From Pleodorina starrii (Eukaryota > Chlorophyta > Chlorophyceae > Chlamydomonadales > Volvocaceae), in the NCBI GenBank assembly GCA_030267565.1, contig BRXU01000009.1, positions 2,316,001 to 2,380,000 of the forward strand: a DNA stretch of 64,000 bases, written 5' to 3'. Made by a program: the position numbers and the translations under genes. Below, one piece after another: positions 38,748-50,749 of the stretch. Numbering within the stretch: position 1 is the first letter of the stretch; each line of letters opens with the position of its first letter. The notes beneath the pieces are model-generated. The model was not told the DNA's origin. It saw nothing but the letters and a program-made list of their open reading frames with translations, and made no database searches.

Positions 38748-41700
38748 ATGCAACGCGCTCTCGGGGTCCCGCCAAGTGGATGCAACGTTCTGCACCCAGC
38801 GCGGCGACCACGGAATCCTTGGCACTTGGCGGCAGCTTCTCCTCGATCTCGACGTTCAACATGTCAAGCAGCATCTACGCTGAGCAATGGGGAATCGGAA
38901 GCGGTAAGCGAGAGGGGGCGGACAGAAAGCCGAACACTAGCGGTCGGACGAGGCCCTTGCCTATCATCCACCAACAATAATCTTGAACGGTGGGGCCGTC
39001 TGATCATTGGTCAACCCGTTGGCAAGCTGGCGCCACTGTCTCCCGGCCCAGTCAAGCGCGCCTCCCCCGTGCTGCGCCACGAAACGCTCGTTCGGGTTCG
39101 CGGGCTGATCTCGCACTACACCAATGGGCCGCTCCCTATTCCAACAGGCCCCAGGTGCCACCCACAGCAGCAAAGCCGCCACCAGTGTCGCGTCGCCAGA
39201 CGCAGCACCCGCCATCTCCGAACCCTCCGCTCGTGATCAACCACAACAGCAACAACAACAACAACAGCCACGGTCCGCGCCTGCAAGCGGCGGCGCCGCC
39301 GCCGCCGCTGCCACACAAGACGCTGCCTCCACCTCCTCTTCCTCCTCAGCAGCAGCAGACAGCAACGGCGCACCCTCCCCGACGCCGACGCCGACGCCGC
39401 ATCAGCCGCTCTCCAGCCCGGCCCTGCTCCGCCGCCTCGCCGCCGCCAGCAACCCGCTCGACGTCGCGGAGGCGCTGGCGGCGGAGGCGCCGGCGGACCT
39501 GGCGGAGGACGACGTGCGCGCGGTGCTGGCCTTCTTCCTGCAGCGCGGCAAGGTGCAGCTCGCGCTGGCGATGTACCGGGAGATGTGCCTCGCGCGCCGC
39601 GGCGGCAGCAGCCGCGGCGGCGCCGCAAGCCGCTCGCTGGACGTGTCGTTCGTGTGGCCTGCGGCCTCTCTGGCCACCACCCGGGAGCTGGTGCTGGGGC
39701 TCTGTCAGCAGCTCCATACGGTGGAGGCGCTGCAGGTGGGGCCGGGCGGGACTGGGAGGCTGGGGCTGGGAGACTGGGAGGCTGGGGCTGGGAGACTGGG
39801 AGGCTGGGACTTGGAAAGGAGGACGCCAGCGAGGGAGCGAGCCCCGGGCTGGGTTGCGTCGCCTCCGACCCACAGCTACGGCCCCGTCTTGGTTATCCCG
39901 GGCTGGGGTCGTGGGGCTGGGGGCTTTGGGCTGGGGGCGTGGAGCCTGGGGTTGGCGCAGGAGAAGCGCGACGCTGGTCTTCGTGCTCGCGCTTGTAGCG
40001 GTGGGGCCCGGCTGGGTGTGGCGCTGGCGGCGGAGACGGGAGGGCGGACGAAGGGCGCCACGTGCTCTCCTGCGGTGCCGCCCTCCCTCCCTCCATGGCG
40101 GACGGGGTTGGGCGGCTCCTGCGAAGCGCCAGCGCGCGGACGCGGACGCGGAGGCAGTTTGTGCAAAGAGCATGTCAATGAGTGCGGCATACGGGGGGCC
40201 TGCGCGGGCGAGCTCGCACGAAAGTGGCCCTGGGGAGCCTGGACGCAGACCTAGGGAAGGTGAGGGCGGGGCCGTTGGGCGGTCGTCCGCGGTCGGCCCG
40301 GCAGCACACGGCGCTTTGCGGCGTAGCCTTGGCCTTGGCATAACCTAGCCTCGGTATGGTATCCGCCACGCGCCGTCAAGACGAGGCTTGGAGCCGGCGC
40401 TGCCACACAGCAGCGGCACAGCCCTGAGAGGAGAGAGAGGCCGCGGCCTGCGACGGCCGGGGGAGCTGGCCGGGGCCACGGACGGGAGTGTAGCTCCTCG
40501 CGCGGGCGGCCCAGAGAGTACTCTCCGGGCAGCTCACGAGCAATCATAATCATTTGCGTCGAGAAGTGGACCAGAGGCAGCAGGAGTGGATCGGAGAGGG
40601 GACTGTGGAGCAGAGGGAAGCAGGATGGGGACCACAAAGGCAATAAGGCATCCATGGGGGTGTTTTTAAGGTTGTTGTATCTTTCCAGGGGGGAGGTGCA
40701 AGGCCCGCGGCCTACGCCACACGTGCTCATATGCGCGCATCTGCTCCTGCTCCTGTCCCTGCCTGCCCTGTCCGCGTTTTCCGCGCTCCGCCCGGCGGCG
40801 CGACCCGGCCCGACCCGGCCCTGGCTCGGCATTGGCTGTGCGCAGGTCCTTGCCGACATCAAGGTACAGGGCCTGCCGCGGGGATCGGAGGAGGTGGGCT
40901 TTGGGAAGGTGATCACCTCGCCGCTGGCGCCCGACCGACCGCTGACGGTGGTGCAACCGCAGGTGGGTGGGTTAGTGGGTGAGTGTGCGTGGACGTGGGT
41001 GGGTTGGGTAAGTGGGGGTTTGGGGGAGTGGGTGGACGTGGGTGCGTGAGTGGACGGGTTGGTGGTTGGCCGCGGCCGCGGCTTCGATCGTTGTAACCCT
41101 CCCGCCGCGCCCTCGCCCCGTGTCTGCCTCGCAGGAGGGCGCCAAGACCGTCGCCGACGGCTACTCCCGCTACGAGTACGAGGTGTTCAGCGGCTCCACC
41201 ATCAGCTGCTCCAGCACGGCGCTGGTGCCCTCGGGCAACCTGCTGCTCAGCCTGGGCCGCGCGGTGGGGCTCATCAAGAAGCCGCCCGTGGCAGCCATCC
41301 ACGAGTTTGTGCTGCAGGTGTGCAGGGGCTGGTGTGACTGTGACTTGGGGGTTTGCTTTGGCTGGGCGTGACTGCGGAAACGGCAAGGCCAGGGAGGGAG
41401 ACTGCGGAATGGGGGACGGGGGAAGGGGAAACGGGCAGGCTGACAGGCTGGCAGACGTGATGGAGGGAGGGAGGGAGGGAGAGGGAAAGAGAGTGCGAGC
41501 CGCCGGCCTGGGCTGGGCGGTTGGGCAGTCAGGCGGCGTCCATGGAGGCGCGGGACCTGGAAGCCGCGAGGGTGAGGGCGAGGGCATGCCGAGAGGGAGG
41601 TGCTTGGCCGGTGGGGGCGTGCCGTAAGTGCACTGGTGGGGCGGAGAGCGGCCGATTGGGGCCGGGCTGAGCGGGGTTGCTCGCTGCGCCTCCGCTGTCC

Positions 41701-43478
41701 CTTCCGCGCCCAATGAACTAGCCCATCGATCCATCGATTGACCGACCGACCCCACCAACCGACCCCACCAACCGACCTGGCCCGGGGGTGTTGCAGGCGC
41801 CCGACAGCACGTCGCGCACTTTCCGAGTGGGCACGGAGACGGCCGCAGTGCCAGCGCAGGTGAGCGCTGCGTGCGTGCGTGTCTGTGCGGCGGGCGTTGG
41901 TTGTCGCAATCGCAAAGCCTACGTTGCGTCGGGCCACAGCACGCCCCCGCTTTTGCGCCGCCTCACCTTTCCCGACCAGCCCCGCCACACTCGGTGCTGC
42001 CAGGCATCGCGCGCGGGCCGGTTGGGCGCGTAGCAACAGGCCACGGTCGCTAACGCCCCCAGCGAATCCTCCCTCAGTACCGCGCAAGCGAGGATCCGGC
42101 GAGGGGGTTTGCGGCAAACCTTAACGTTGTCCGGCTTTGCTTCTCCGTCCGTCTCAATTTCCAGCAACCCGCACCATTCGCCGCACCTCCCTTTCAGTAC
42201 CCCCGGGGCCAACCTCGCCTCCCGCTCCATCGCTACGCGATCGTTTGCCTTGCCCCCGGTCCCAATCCTCCCCCCTCCCCCCTCACCACCACCGCCACCA
42301 CCACCACCACCGCTGCCGCCACTCCCACAGGTGGGCGAGCGCGTGACGGTGGTGAGCGCGCCCATGCGCAACGTCCGCAAGGGCGGCCTCTTTAACGCCT
42401 CCCCGCCGGGCAGCAAACCCGGCGAGGCTCTCACCGCCACCAACCACAAGACCGGCGCCGTGCTGCCGCTGCTGCGGCCGCCCGTCTCCGCGGAGCAAGC
42501 GGGCGTGCCGGGCTGGGTGCTGCCGCTGGCGGTGGTCCTCGCCGGCGGCGACGCCGCCTCGTCGCTGCTGGACCCGGCGCTGCCGCTGCTGCTGGCCGCC
42601 GGCGCGGCGTCGCTCGCCGGCAGCGCCGCCGTGGGCAGCACCGTGTTGCTGCCGCGGCTCAAGCAGCTGCCCGACGCGCGCGTGCGAGTGGAGCTGGTGC
42701 GGCAGCAGCTGCTGGGCCAGTACAATGCGTTGGCGGGCAAGGCGGCGAGCGCGCTGGCGGAGAGCGCCGAGGACGTGCGCTTCCTGGCGCGGCTGTGGCA
42801 GCTGCAGAACAAGATGGAGGCGGTTAGCGGCGCGGCGGCGCCGCATGCGCCGCCGGCCGCCGCCGCCGGAGGCGGCGGCGGCAGCGGCAGCGCCTACGCG
42901 GCCCGGATCGGCCGCGTGGCGCGCGCGCGGGCCAATATCGAGGAGCGGCTGTCTCGCCGCATCGAGTTGTTGGAGGGGTACAGCCGGGTGATGAACATGA
43001 TTGAGATCGAGGTGGAGATGGACATAGAGGTGCCGGCGGCGGAGGTGGCGGGCATTCAGGAGCAGGTGGCGAGGCTGGTGGAGCTGGAGTCGGTGCAGGA
43101 GGACTGGCGCGCGCAGGCGGAGGCGCGCGACGAGGTGCGTGCGTGCGGGGGGGGTTCGGGCGGGCGGGTCTTGCGGGCGTTGCGGCGGGGTGCGAGCGGG
43201 CGATCACGGGGGTTGTGTTTAGGGTTGGCAGGTTTCGGCCATGGTGGGATCGTCGTTGCTATATTGCAAGATATCGGGCGCCGCCCGCGCTTTGCCGCGG
43301 CGCCATTTGCGTGTGTCGTCCTGGTTGGAAGTGCATGTACCCCTGCCCTACGCATGTCTCCCGCCTAGCCTAGTCACAACACAACAGCCGCTAAGCGGAC
43401 ATGCTGGCCCCTGTCCTGCCCCGTCTGGCGCGCGGCGCCCTCCCTCTTCAGGTGGAGCGGCTCCTGCGGGCGGCGTGA
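38748..43478 (+). CDS. Conserved plastid membrane protein, plant/algal family, with PPR-like N-terminal segment
   Basis: Exons: 38748-38903, 39148-39735, 40846-40962, 41135-41317, 41797-41859, 42331-43134, 43452-43478 (TGA), giving 645 residues. The N-terminus, MQRALGVPPSG followed by Arg/Ser/Ala, looks like a plastid transit peptide. A Gln/Ala/Ser/Pro-rich spacer follows. A helical segment with VLAFFLQRGKVQLALAMYREM and ELVLGLCQQLHTVEAL resembles PPR-type helix pairs. Next comes a block I recall from plant proteins of unassigned function: EEVGFGKVITSP, YEYEVFSGS, FRVGTETAAVPAQ, GERVTVVSAP, KPGEALTATNHK. Two hydrophobic stretches lie at about residues 428-477 (VLPLAVVLAGGDAAS, LPLLLAAGAASLAG). 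The C-terminus is charged coiled-coil-like (QQLLGQYNALAGKAAS, IEIEVEMDIEVPAAE), ending VERLLRAA. The function is unknown. Plastid or thylakoid membrane location is inference from the transit peptide and relatives. Confidence 0.85.
39751..39810. repeat. 22-base minisatellite in an intron
   Basis: The unit ACTGGGAGGCTGGGGCTGGG (plus AG) occurs at 39751-39772 and 39773-39794, followed by a partial third copy. It lies in the large intron after exon 39148-39735. Confidence 0.85.
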
Positions 43479-46400
43479 GCGGGCAGCGGCTGTCGATATG
43501 GGCTTTGGGGACGCGCGCGCTCAACCTGGTCGCGAGTGGGGCGGGTCGTTGGCGGGCGCCGCCGGCCCCAACCCCCAGCCGCGCAAAAGCTTGGTGCACA
43601 AGGCCGATACATCATTTCGAATCGCTATTTTCGTCGTGGAGAGCCCTGCTGTCTTGCTCGTATTTCAGGGGAGGGAGGGGGGAGGACCGAGGAGTCGACA
43701 TGAGTCGGGGCGGCAAGGACACACGAATGGGCCGCGGGCTGGCAGGTGTGGTTTCATTCCCCCATCCGCTCGTGGTCGTCGTTCTGCAGGCGCCCTGGTC
43801 GGCATGGGGACACGGGCTGGGGGCGGGCTGGCTCGCCCGGCAGCCAGGCAGGGGGGGAGTGCTTGCGAGTGGGGATGTGGGGGTACATGGAGCCGGGATC
43901 TGAGACACGAACTGGGTTTTCACCTACCAGGATCCAGATCCATATCGAGGGTCTCACTGGATCTGGGTCCTGGAAGGCCCGATGCGTTGACGGGAGGCAG
44001 TGTGGTGGCCAAACACAGCCCGTGCTAGACCCAGGACGGGGTGGACCTCCCGAGTCACGGGCCAGCGACGGCAACTTTTTGACCTCACCGACCCACGGGT
44101 CGGGTTTCCGTCTTCCGCGGCACGAAGCTCCGGGGTTCAGCTTACGCGCCAGCAGCCGTTTATGAATGAACCTTTCGGCAGTCAATGCCACCAGGAGCTT
44201 GAAGTAATTGCCGTTGGCGGTTGGGTTAGTTGATGCGTTGTGCGTTTCAGGAAGAGCGGTGCGACCAGGTGTACAAGGGGTACCGGTATGTAAGGCTCAG
44301 TGAGTTCGTGATTGAGAGGTGCGGTGGGCCCCTCGCGCGCTCGCATGCGCAGACGTGCGTGCGGGGTTGCCTTGGCAGTGAGAGGTGGTCTGAGGCGCCC
44401 ACAGCAGGTTTTGGGGCTCATGCGCCAGGCGTGGCCTCGTTTTGGGTCCTAGAAGAAAAGGTGTGCCTCGAAGCGGGGTCCTAGGTGGCGAGGACGGTCG
44501 TGAGGACGCTGTGAGCCGAAATGGGCCGTAAGGGAATCAACCAATGGAGGGGCCCCGAGCACAGGCGTGGGAGGCCCAATGAGATGGGCCCCAAGCGCAC
44601 AGGTAGCGCAGAGATACGGTAGCTGTGGGAGAAGGTTCGGCTTAAGTGGGGGGGGGGCGGGGGCCTTCATTCGGCTGTAGTGCGTTGCAGACGCGGACAC
44701 GACAGCCGCGTCCGTCCAAGGAAGGACTCGAAGTGAGCTTTGGACTTGGAAACAGGCTTGGCAACCTCAGGCGAGTTGTGGATGGACGAGATGGCTCGAC
44801 CGGAGGGATGGAGGGAAGATGGGGGAGTCAGGCGCGGGGACCGGTCTGCGCGGCACCGGAGGGAGGTCCTGGAAACGTTGAGAGTGCTCAACGTCCTCTG
44901 GGGTGGAATCACGCATGTTTTGCCCCCCAGATTTGTGTAAAAGTGCGACTGCGCGGGTAAGCTGCCTCGCGGCGGCTGGGCGGCTCCTCCGCCAAAAGAG
45001 GGGCCCTGCGGAGACAGCCTGGCGTGGCGAGCTGCTGGGGATCCATGGCGCCACTTCCTTTCTGAGGTCCTGCACTGGAAACACGGTGTCTGTGGGCACC
45101 TGACTTCACTGTCTCAAGGGAAACGAAGGACATGCGGCCGCCGTGACCTACAGGGCCGTGACTCAGGTCGAGGACTTGAGGAGGTCCCGCCGCTGGCGTC
45201 TTTCTTCTGGCTGAGCCGACCCCATGGAAAAGGCTAAGAAAGTGGGCGGGCTGCCGCTCGCGAGGGCCGGTGCTGCAAACACCACAAAGTTACGGTAGGC
45301 CAGTCGAACCGCTGACTTCCGAGGGTATGGAGCCCATGATAACAACCGCATCAGCCACAAACGCCCAATTGGTCTCCGTTCAGGTAGGGAAGCAGCGGGG
45401 GCCTTCAGGGCGCGGAATGGCAGGAGTGGTTCCTGGCGTCGAGCGAGCAGATACGCTCGGATGCCATATTGAAGGAGATTTGCTTGTGCATTTTTGAGCA
45501 AAAAGAAGGCCTTCGGACAAGCGCTTACTCATTCGAGTCCTCTGCGCGGGAACCCACAACTGCTCCAACACGCTCGGCGCGTCTTGAGGTCCCAACGAAG
45601 GCAAATTGTAGGTGTCCAGATATCTCGCACTCTCGACGTTAGACTGAGACAGCCCACTGGGTAGGATACCTACCTTCGAACGTCTTCGATCACTCGCTGT
45701 TCGCACCGTAATCGCTGTATTGCAGCGTAGCGTCAGCAAAAGGCGTACCCACTGATTTTATGAATTTACGTGATATGATCATGCACGAAGAGATGTTCGC
45801 CTGGCCCGCCTGGTCCGTCCTGGTCAGACCGTTATGTTGTATGGTTGCCGTAATGCACGAATTTCGCGGCGCGTCCAACTCGGCAGTACAGAAATATATC
45901 GATTGGCAAGCCAGTAGCTCCAACATGCTGGTGAGGGTGCAAAGAAAGGCGTTAACGGCCTCTTTATGCTTGCTGATCGTCGATAGGAGCGAGTGAGTAA
46001 CACCGGTAATACCTTGAGTGGCATGGTGCAAAGTTTACCATTTCGTATGCACATCAAAACGATTATACACACTGCATGAATGGCACTAGATTGGGTAAGT
46101 TGGTCATCGACAAATGTTTGAGTGGTCCTGCTCGCGCACGTGAAAAGGTCCTAAAGGTTAGACACGCGCGACACCTGGGTGCCCAACGCGCGAAGCTGGA
46201 CCACAAACAATGCCCATGACTCCGAGCTAACGCGTTTAAGTATTTCATCTCTTCATGTCTCTCTGTTTCCGCGACGTTGCCCCGTGTTTGGGCTTTGACG
46301 GGCTTTGTTGGCGAGGGCTGCGCGGGAACGCGCCGCGCTCGAGCTGCTAAGCCAGGCTGGCCAGGCGGTTCTGCTAACCGGTGTACAATGCGCTCTAGTG

Positions 46401-47773
46401 CATGATATTTTGGGACTTGGGTACAAATGTCCGGAGCTTTGTGGGCTGTCCAGTTGGCTGCACAACGTGGCTGTCCAGCTGTGCTGTCCAGCTGGGTCTG
46501 CGAGATCCAAAGGCACGCTTTCTCGGTTCCAACGCAATCTTCACAAAAAGATCTCAACACAATCCTCACAAAAAAACGCACAGACTAACTCAGGCCAATC
46601 AGATTGCAAGAGGGGAGCTTTGTAGCATGAGGAGGAGTAAAAGGAAGGGGAAGGGGGCTTGAAGCGCGCGGCACGGGTCAGGCACCGTGGCTGCAGTTCC
46701 GCCTCCGTCCGCGAGGCCACCATGCAACCCTAGTAAACCTCCCTCCGTCGCCGCGGGGTTCTGTTCCGTCGGCCGTCCCCGAACTTTCTAATGTTTGCCT
46801 GCCTGGGTGATCCGCGCCGTCTGGACTGGCCGGGTTTCTGTAGTCTCCTTTGGCCTGGCCGTCCTGTCGCAGTGCTCAGCCAGCCGTTCCTGCTTGCTCC
46901 TTCTTGCTCTCCCTTTCGTCCTCAAGCTCATTGTAACAACATATATCACTGCTGCAACAGACCTACTCAATCCAGGAGGGTTTGGCCCTTGGGGGTGTGG
47001 GCCCTGCGCCCTGGGGGATTTGGGCTCCCGGTATGGGGCAACACACTGTGGCGCGCAAGGCCTGCAAGGTCTGCCTTCCTCCCCCGGACGGCTGAAGAAA
47101 CACAGTCGACCACTACCTTGTCGGACGATGCGCCCGCCAAACAGGCGACTTCAGGAGGAAGCTTTTCGCACCATTCTTCGACCCGTGCGGCTAGTGCGGC
47201 TCTTAGGCCCTTTTACTTGCGGCGATCGGCAATATTGGCGTCCGTGTGTTGAACATGCAACCATGCCCATTATGCGTAAATTTTAATAAGACAATATTGC
47301 GTACCACCGGTGGTCAAAGAAGCATTCAAGTCATAATTTAACCTTCGTTTGCGGTCGTCGGAACCCGTCAAGTCAAAGTCTTGTCACACAAGGAGACCCA
47401 CAGCGCCCCAGGAGCCCAAAAATTATCGTAAGAAATATAGGCAGGCGTGTATACCCTTTCCATCTGCCGAGCCCAAAGGCGTGCTTCGCACCCAAAGGTT
47501 TCCCCCGATGGCAGGACATACAGTCATATCACACCATTACGCCTGGGGCATCTAGGAACATAGAATAAAAATTGGAATTACAAAAACAGAATGGCAGGCT
47601 TCGCTAGCGAAGGCCTCCTCTTCCTCCAGTCCTCGCCCGAGCGGTCGAACTGAGTGAGTCATACGTCGCAGGTGTTGCGGCAAGACACCCATGGCGCATA
47701 AATTAACTGAACACCTTAATCAATAGTGTGTCCGGTACATAAGTGTGCATGTCTTCCCGGTTGCAGGAACGCG
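43479..47773. other. Long gene-poor stretch
   Basis: The first part is the 3' UTR of the plastid membrane protein gene, probably ending after the TGTAA at 44289-44293. The following 3.4 kb has no gene I can support. It mixes GC-rich simple-sequence tracts (44600-45100, 46950-47100) with AT-richer stretches (45480-46100, 47270-47720). An open frame with a good GTGAGG donor exists at 45760-45930 on the plus strand, and an overlapping open frame exists on the minus strand, but neither has a recognisable domain. Old transposon remnants are possible, but no ends or enzyme motifs were seen. Confidence 0.5.
44289..44293 (+). terminator. TGTAA poly(A) signal for the plastid membrane protein gene
   Basis: First TGTAA noted after the stop at 43478, about 810 bases downstream. 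A second lies near 44937. Confidence 0.45.
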
Positions 47774-48524
47774 ATGACCAATGACAAGCGCTCACAGGGG
47801 ACCCCTGTGACCGGACAGTACGAGGGGTCCGGGGACTTAAGCTTGCAGCCGTTTAGCGTTTTCGACAATCCACAAGCTCTGGTCAATCAAATTGGCGTCT
47901 TTTTATCAAAAATGCATTGCCAGGTCAGCTCTTCACAGTTCGGCACTCACCAGTCCTCCCTGCTAGACTCGCCAAAGTCGATATTTGGCTTCGAGCCCAT
48001 TTCCGGCATCACGCCGGGAGGTCAGCAGCTGCGGACGCAGCGCTCATTGCTTGCGGAGCTGCTGCAAGCCACTGCGGAGGGCCCCGACGCGCCCGAAGAG
48101 CATGATGACTACTGTGAGGAGGACTGCGCAGCGCGCATTCCTGTTCAACCTTTCCGGCCGAATTGGTGCACTTGCAACGTCGGCCAATACGTTCCGCGAG
48201 AGTTCCATGCGCGGGAGTGCGCGATAACTCAAACGGGGACAGTCTCCCTGGGAAGCGGAGCTGAACTCGCCTCACCCATTACGGCGCCGATAAGCATTCC
48301 AATCAAGACGTAAGTTTGAATGAGGGCGCGCGCCGGACCTCGCTTGTCTTGCATGACGTTGAACTGAAAACGTGATTTCCCTTGCCATGCCATAAACAAA
48401 CAGGTATTACAAAACGGCCCGCCAGATTGAGGAGCGACAGCGCATTCTCTACAACCGGCAAATGTACCGGAAGCAGCAAGAAGCCCAGGAGCAGGTGCTT
48501 GCTGCGCGCCCTTGGTGCCCCTGA
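47774..48524 (+). CDS. Hypothetical protein, 218 residues, two exons
   Basis: Exons 47774-48309 and 48404-48524 (TGA) join with a GTAAGT donor and an ACAAACAG acceptor in matching phase. I do not recognise the family. The protein starts MTNDKRSQG and has a SxxFGxxxxSLLDSPKSIFGFEPISG stretch typical of short linear motifs. It then has an acidic patch with Cys pairs (DDYCEEDC, NWCTCNVG, HARECA). The C-terminus is a strongly charged helix (ARQIEERQRILYNRQMYRKQQEAQEQ) that could form a coiled coil. No signal peptide or membrane segment is evident. The first in-frame ATG was taken as the start. The frame stays open a little upstream, and a CAG just before it could be an acceptor, so an upstream exon is possible. 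The gene stands alone in a gene-poor stretch. Confidence 0.7.
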
Positions 48525-50749
48525 AGAAAGCGGGCTTCTTCCCGCGTGTCCATTCTACCTATGAACTTGAGGCATTCCAACTATTCTGTTGCTGCTCCTG
48601 GAAATTTAGTGATGTCTGTTTGAGCGATGTAGGGTGATGAATACTCAAGAGCGCGCGCGCACCATGTTTTCCGTTGCTTGCCAAACTCCGGCAGCGCGCT
48701 TGGGGGTAACGGGTAGGCATAATGTACAACTAGTATATCCAGTTTATTACTGCATTTCAGCGTAGCATCGTATGCTTCCCTTGAGCCGGGGCTGCCTCTT
48801 GCCTGTCGGCACCATATGCTGGCGCCAAAAGCGGCCCGAGGCCGCTGACCCGCACGGACTTTAGGGCGCGGCTCGCGTAAATTGCATGTGAGGGCCACGT
48901 GATGAGCGTGCGGTTAGGGTGTGACACAACTGCGTGAATGAGATACCGTTACGTGAAGGGTGTTGTGACGCCACCCCGGTCGTGCGGACGTGGAGAGTAC
49001 TGCCTGCCTTGGCTTTTGCTTTGTTAACCTGACCTCAATGCATTTGAGTGTCTTCATAGTACGTCGGCGCGTTTTGCGGAGGCTGGAGTGAGCGTGAGCA
49101 TATAAGAGCTCTCGGGGTTGTGTCACTGTGCTTACGTGACGGCCCACCGCGGGGCCGCAACCTTAGCGTTTGGGGTGCGCTGTCAAGTCAACACCGACAG
49201 AGGCACACCTGGTAGTGTTGATAGGAGCATTGTCGTAGAGGCGCGGTGACACTGCCGCGCAGCAGCAGTAGCCGCAGGTAGGACTGCATTGTCGGCACTG
49301 CACGTTGCTTGCTTTGCTTGATTGCTCGCTCGTTGCTTCACTTGGAACACACGTCAGCAGTGACGGTGCGTGCCCTACGTCACCTGCATAATATCATTCG
49401 GAGTGCGGTAGCTGCAAGACTGAAGTTTGAAGTTGCCACGGTCCAGACGAGATGGCCTATTTGGCGTTGTTACGCTGTATTCTTTTTCTTTCGGAGCCAC
49501 GATAACCTCACAGGCTTGGTTGATGATTTGGTGATAATGATGATGATGATGATTGGGTGCTTTTGGACGATACCCGGTGGCGAACGTGACGTTTTTTTTC
49601 GGCCTGCACGGCTGCTTTGCCTTGACTCCCTGGGCTTTGGGGTGGCGGCTGCCATTCTGCTTCTCGCCCCTGCAACGGTTGTTATGACAATCAGTATGCT
49701 TTCTTTACCGCCGTTTCGGTGTAACTCTTGTTGCTCTGGATGCCTCCTGGCCAATCCGTGCCCTTTCCCCCTCGAGGAAGACTCCTGCAAAAGCTTTGCC
49801 CACCGCTGAAAGGCCGCGCGACAGCCCCTTCATCGGCAGTGTTGCGTCAAAAGATAGCTCTAACCCCTGTGGCCTTTCGTTGATACGTCCACGCTTGCCG
49901 AAGAGAGAAGCAAATAAGGCCGTGCGCACCCAGATTCGGGCCCCTTGATAAGCACCGCGATTTCGTGAATTTGTACAGGCCTGTATAGGGGGCTACGAAA
50001 ACGGTGCCAGATGAGCGCCGTGAGCCGTTCACCTGCGCAACGCAGCTGCCGGGCAAAGCGTTGCGCACGCAAGATGTGTGCGTGGGATGGCTCTTGTGCC
50101 TTCGCCGTGAGTCCTGAGGGTGTGCTGCTGGCATGTGGCATGGTGCATGCAGGGCCGCAAGAGGCAGCACGTTGTGGTCATCCAAGGGTGGGAGGCGCTC
50201 GCCTGGCCACGTTCGCACGCGAGATCGGTGCACAGACCAACCATAGAATGTCTTATCCAGGGCAAGCGTGAATCGGATGGCCTTGGTCTTGGGCGAAGTC
50301 CACGCCACGTCCAGCCCCCGGTGTTCGTCCTGCTAGTGAACCCTCAGCCATAACCTTGGTGATAGTTTCTATGCAGTGAAGGAGGTAGAAAGCTAGCAGG
50401 GGCAGGGGCTGCGGAGATAAGGACGGCTCTATCCTCCCTAGGGTCTGGATTCTGGAGCCCGCTGAAACAGGGGCATACCGCCGCTCGCCTTTACATGCCC
50501 ATCTCACAATTGCGGGGTAGTTCAACGTTTGCGGATGCGAATCAATGTGTAAGGGGCAGTAAAGGATGGCGCAATGGGGGCGGGTCGGGAGACGGTCTGC
50601 CGTTCCAGGCTGTACGTTGCCGTACAGTGCCGTGCATTGTACCATTGCGTCAACCACCACGCTTTTCCAAAGACTCCCAGACCTGGCTTGTCATTGGCAG
50701 TTACACTTGCATACATGAATAGGTCATAACCGGTGCTGCTCAGGCAAAA
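48525..50749. other. 3' UTR of the orphan gene and upstream region of TM9SF
   Basis: No gene is supported here. Plus-strand TGTAA occurs near 49720 and again near 50550; the first could end the orphan gene's transcript after about 1.2 kb. A GAT triplet run lies at about 49535-49553. The last part must hold the TM9SF promoter. Confidence 0.5.

Noticed and set aside
45163..45501. A 112-codon minus-strand frame
   Set aside because: No recognisable motif; it lies in a gene-poor stretch with equally long frames on the other strand.
46795..47286. A 163-codon plus-strand frame with a hydrophobic start
   Set aside because: No domain, no splice-supported neighbours, and GC-rich simple sequence in its second half; likely chance.
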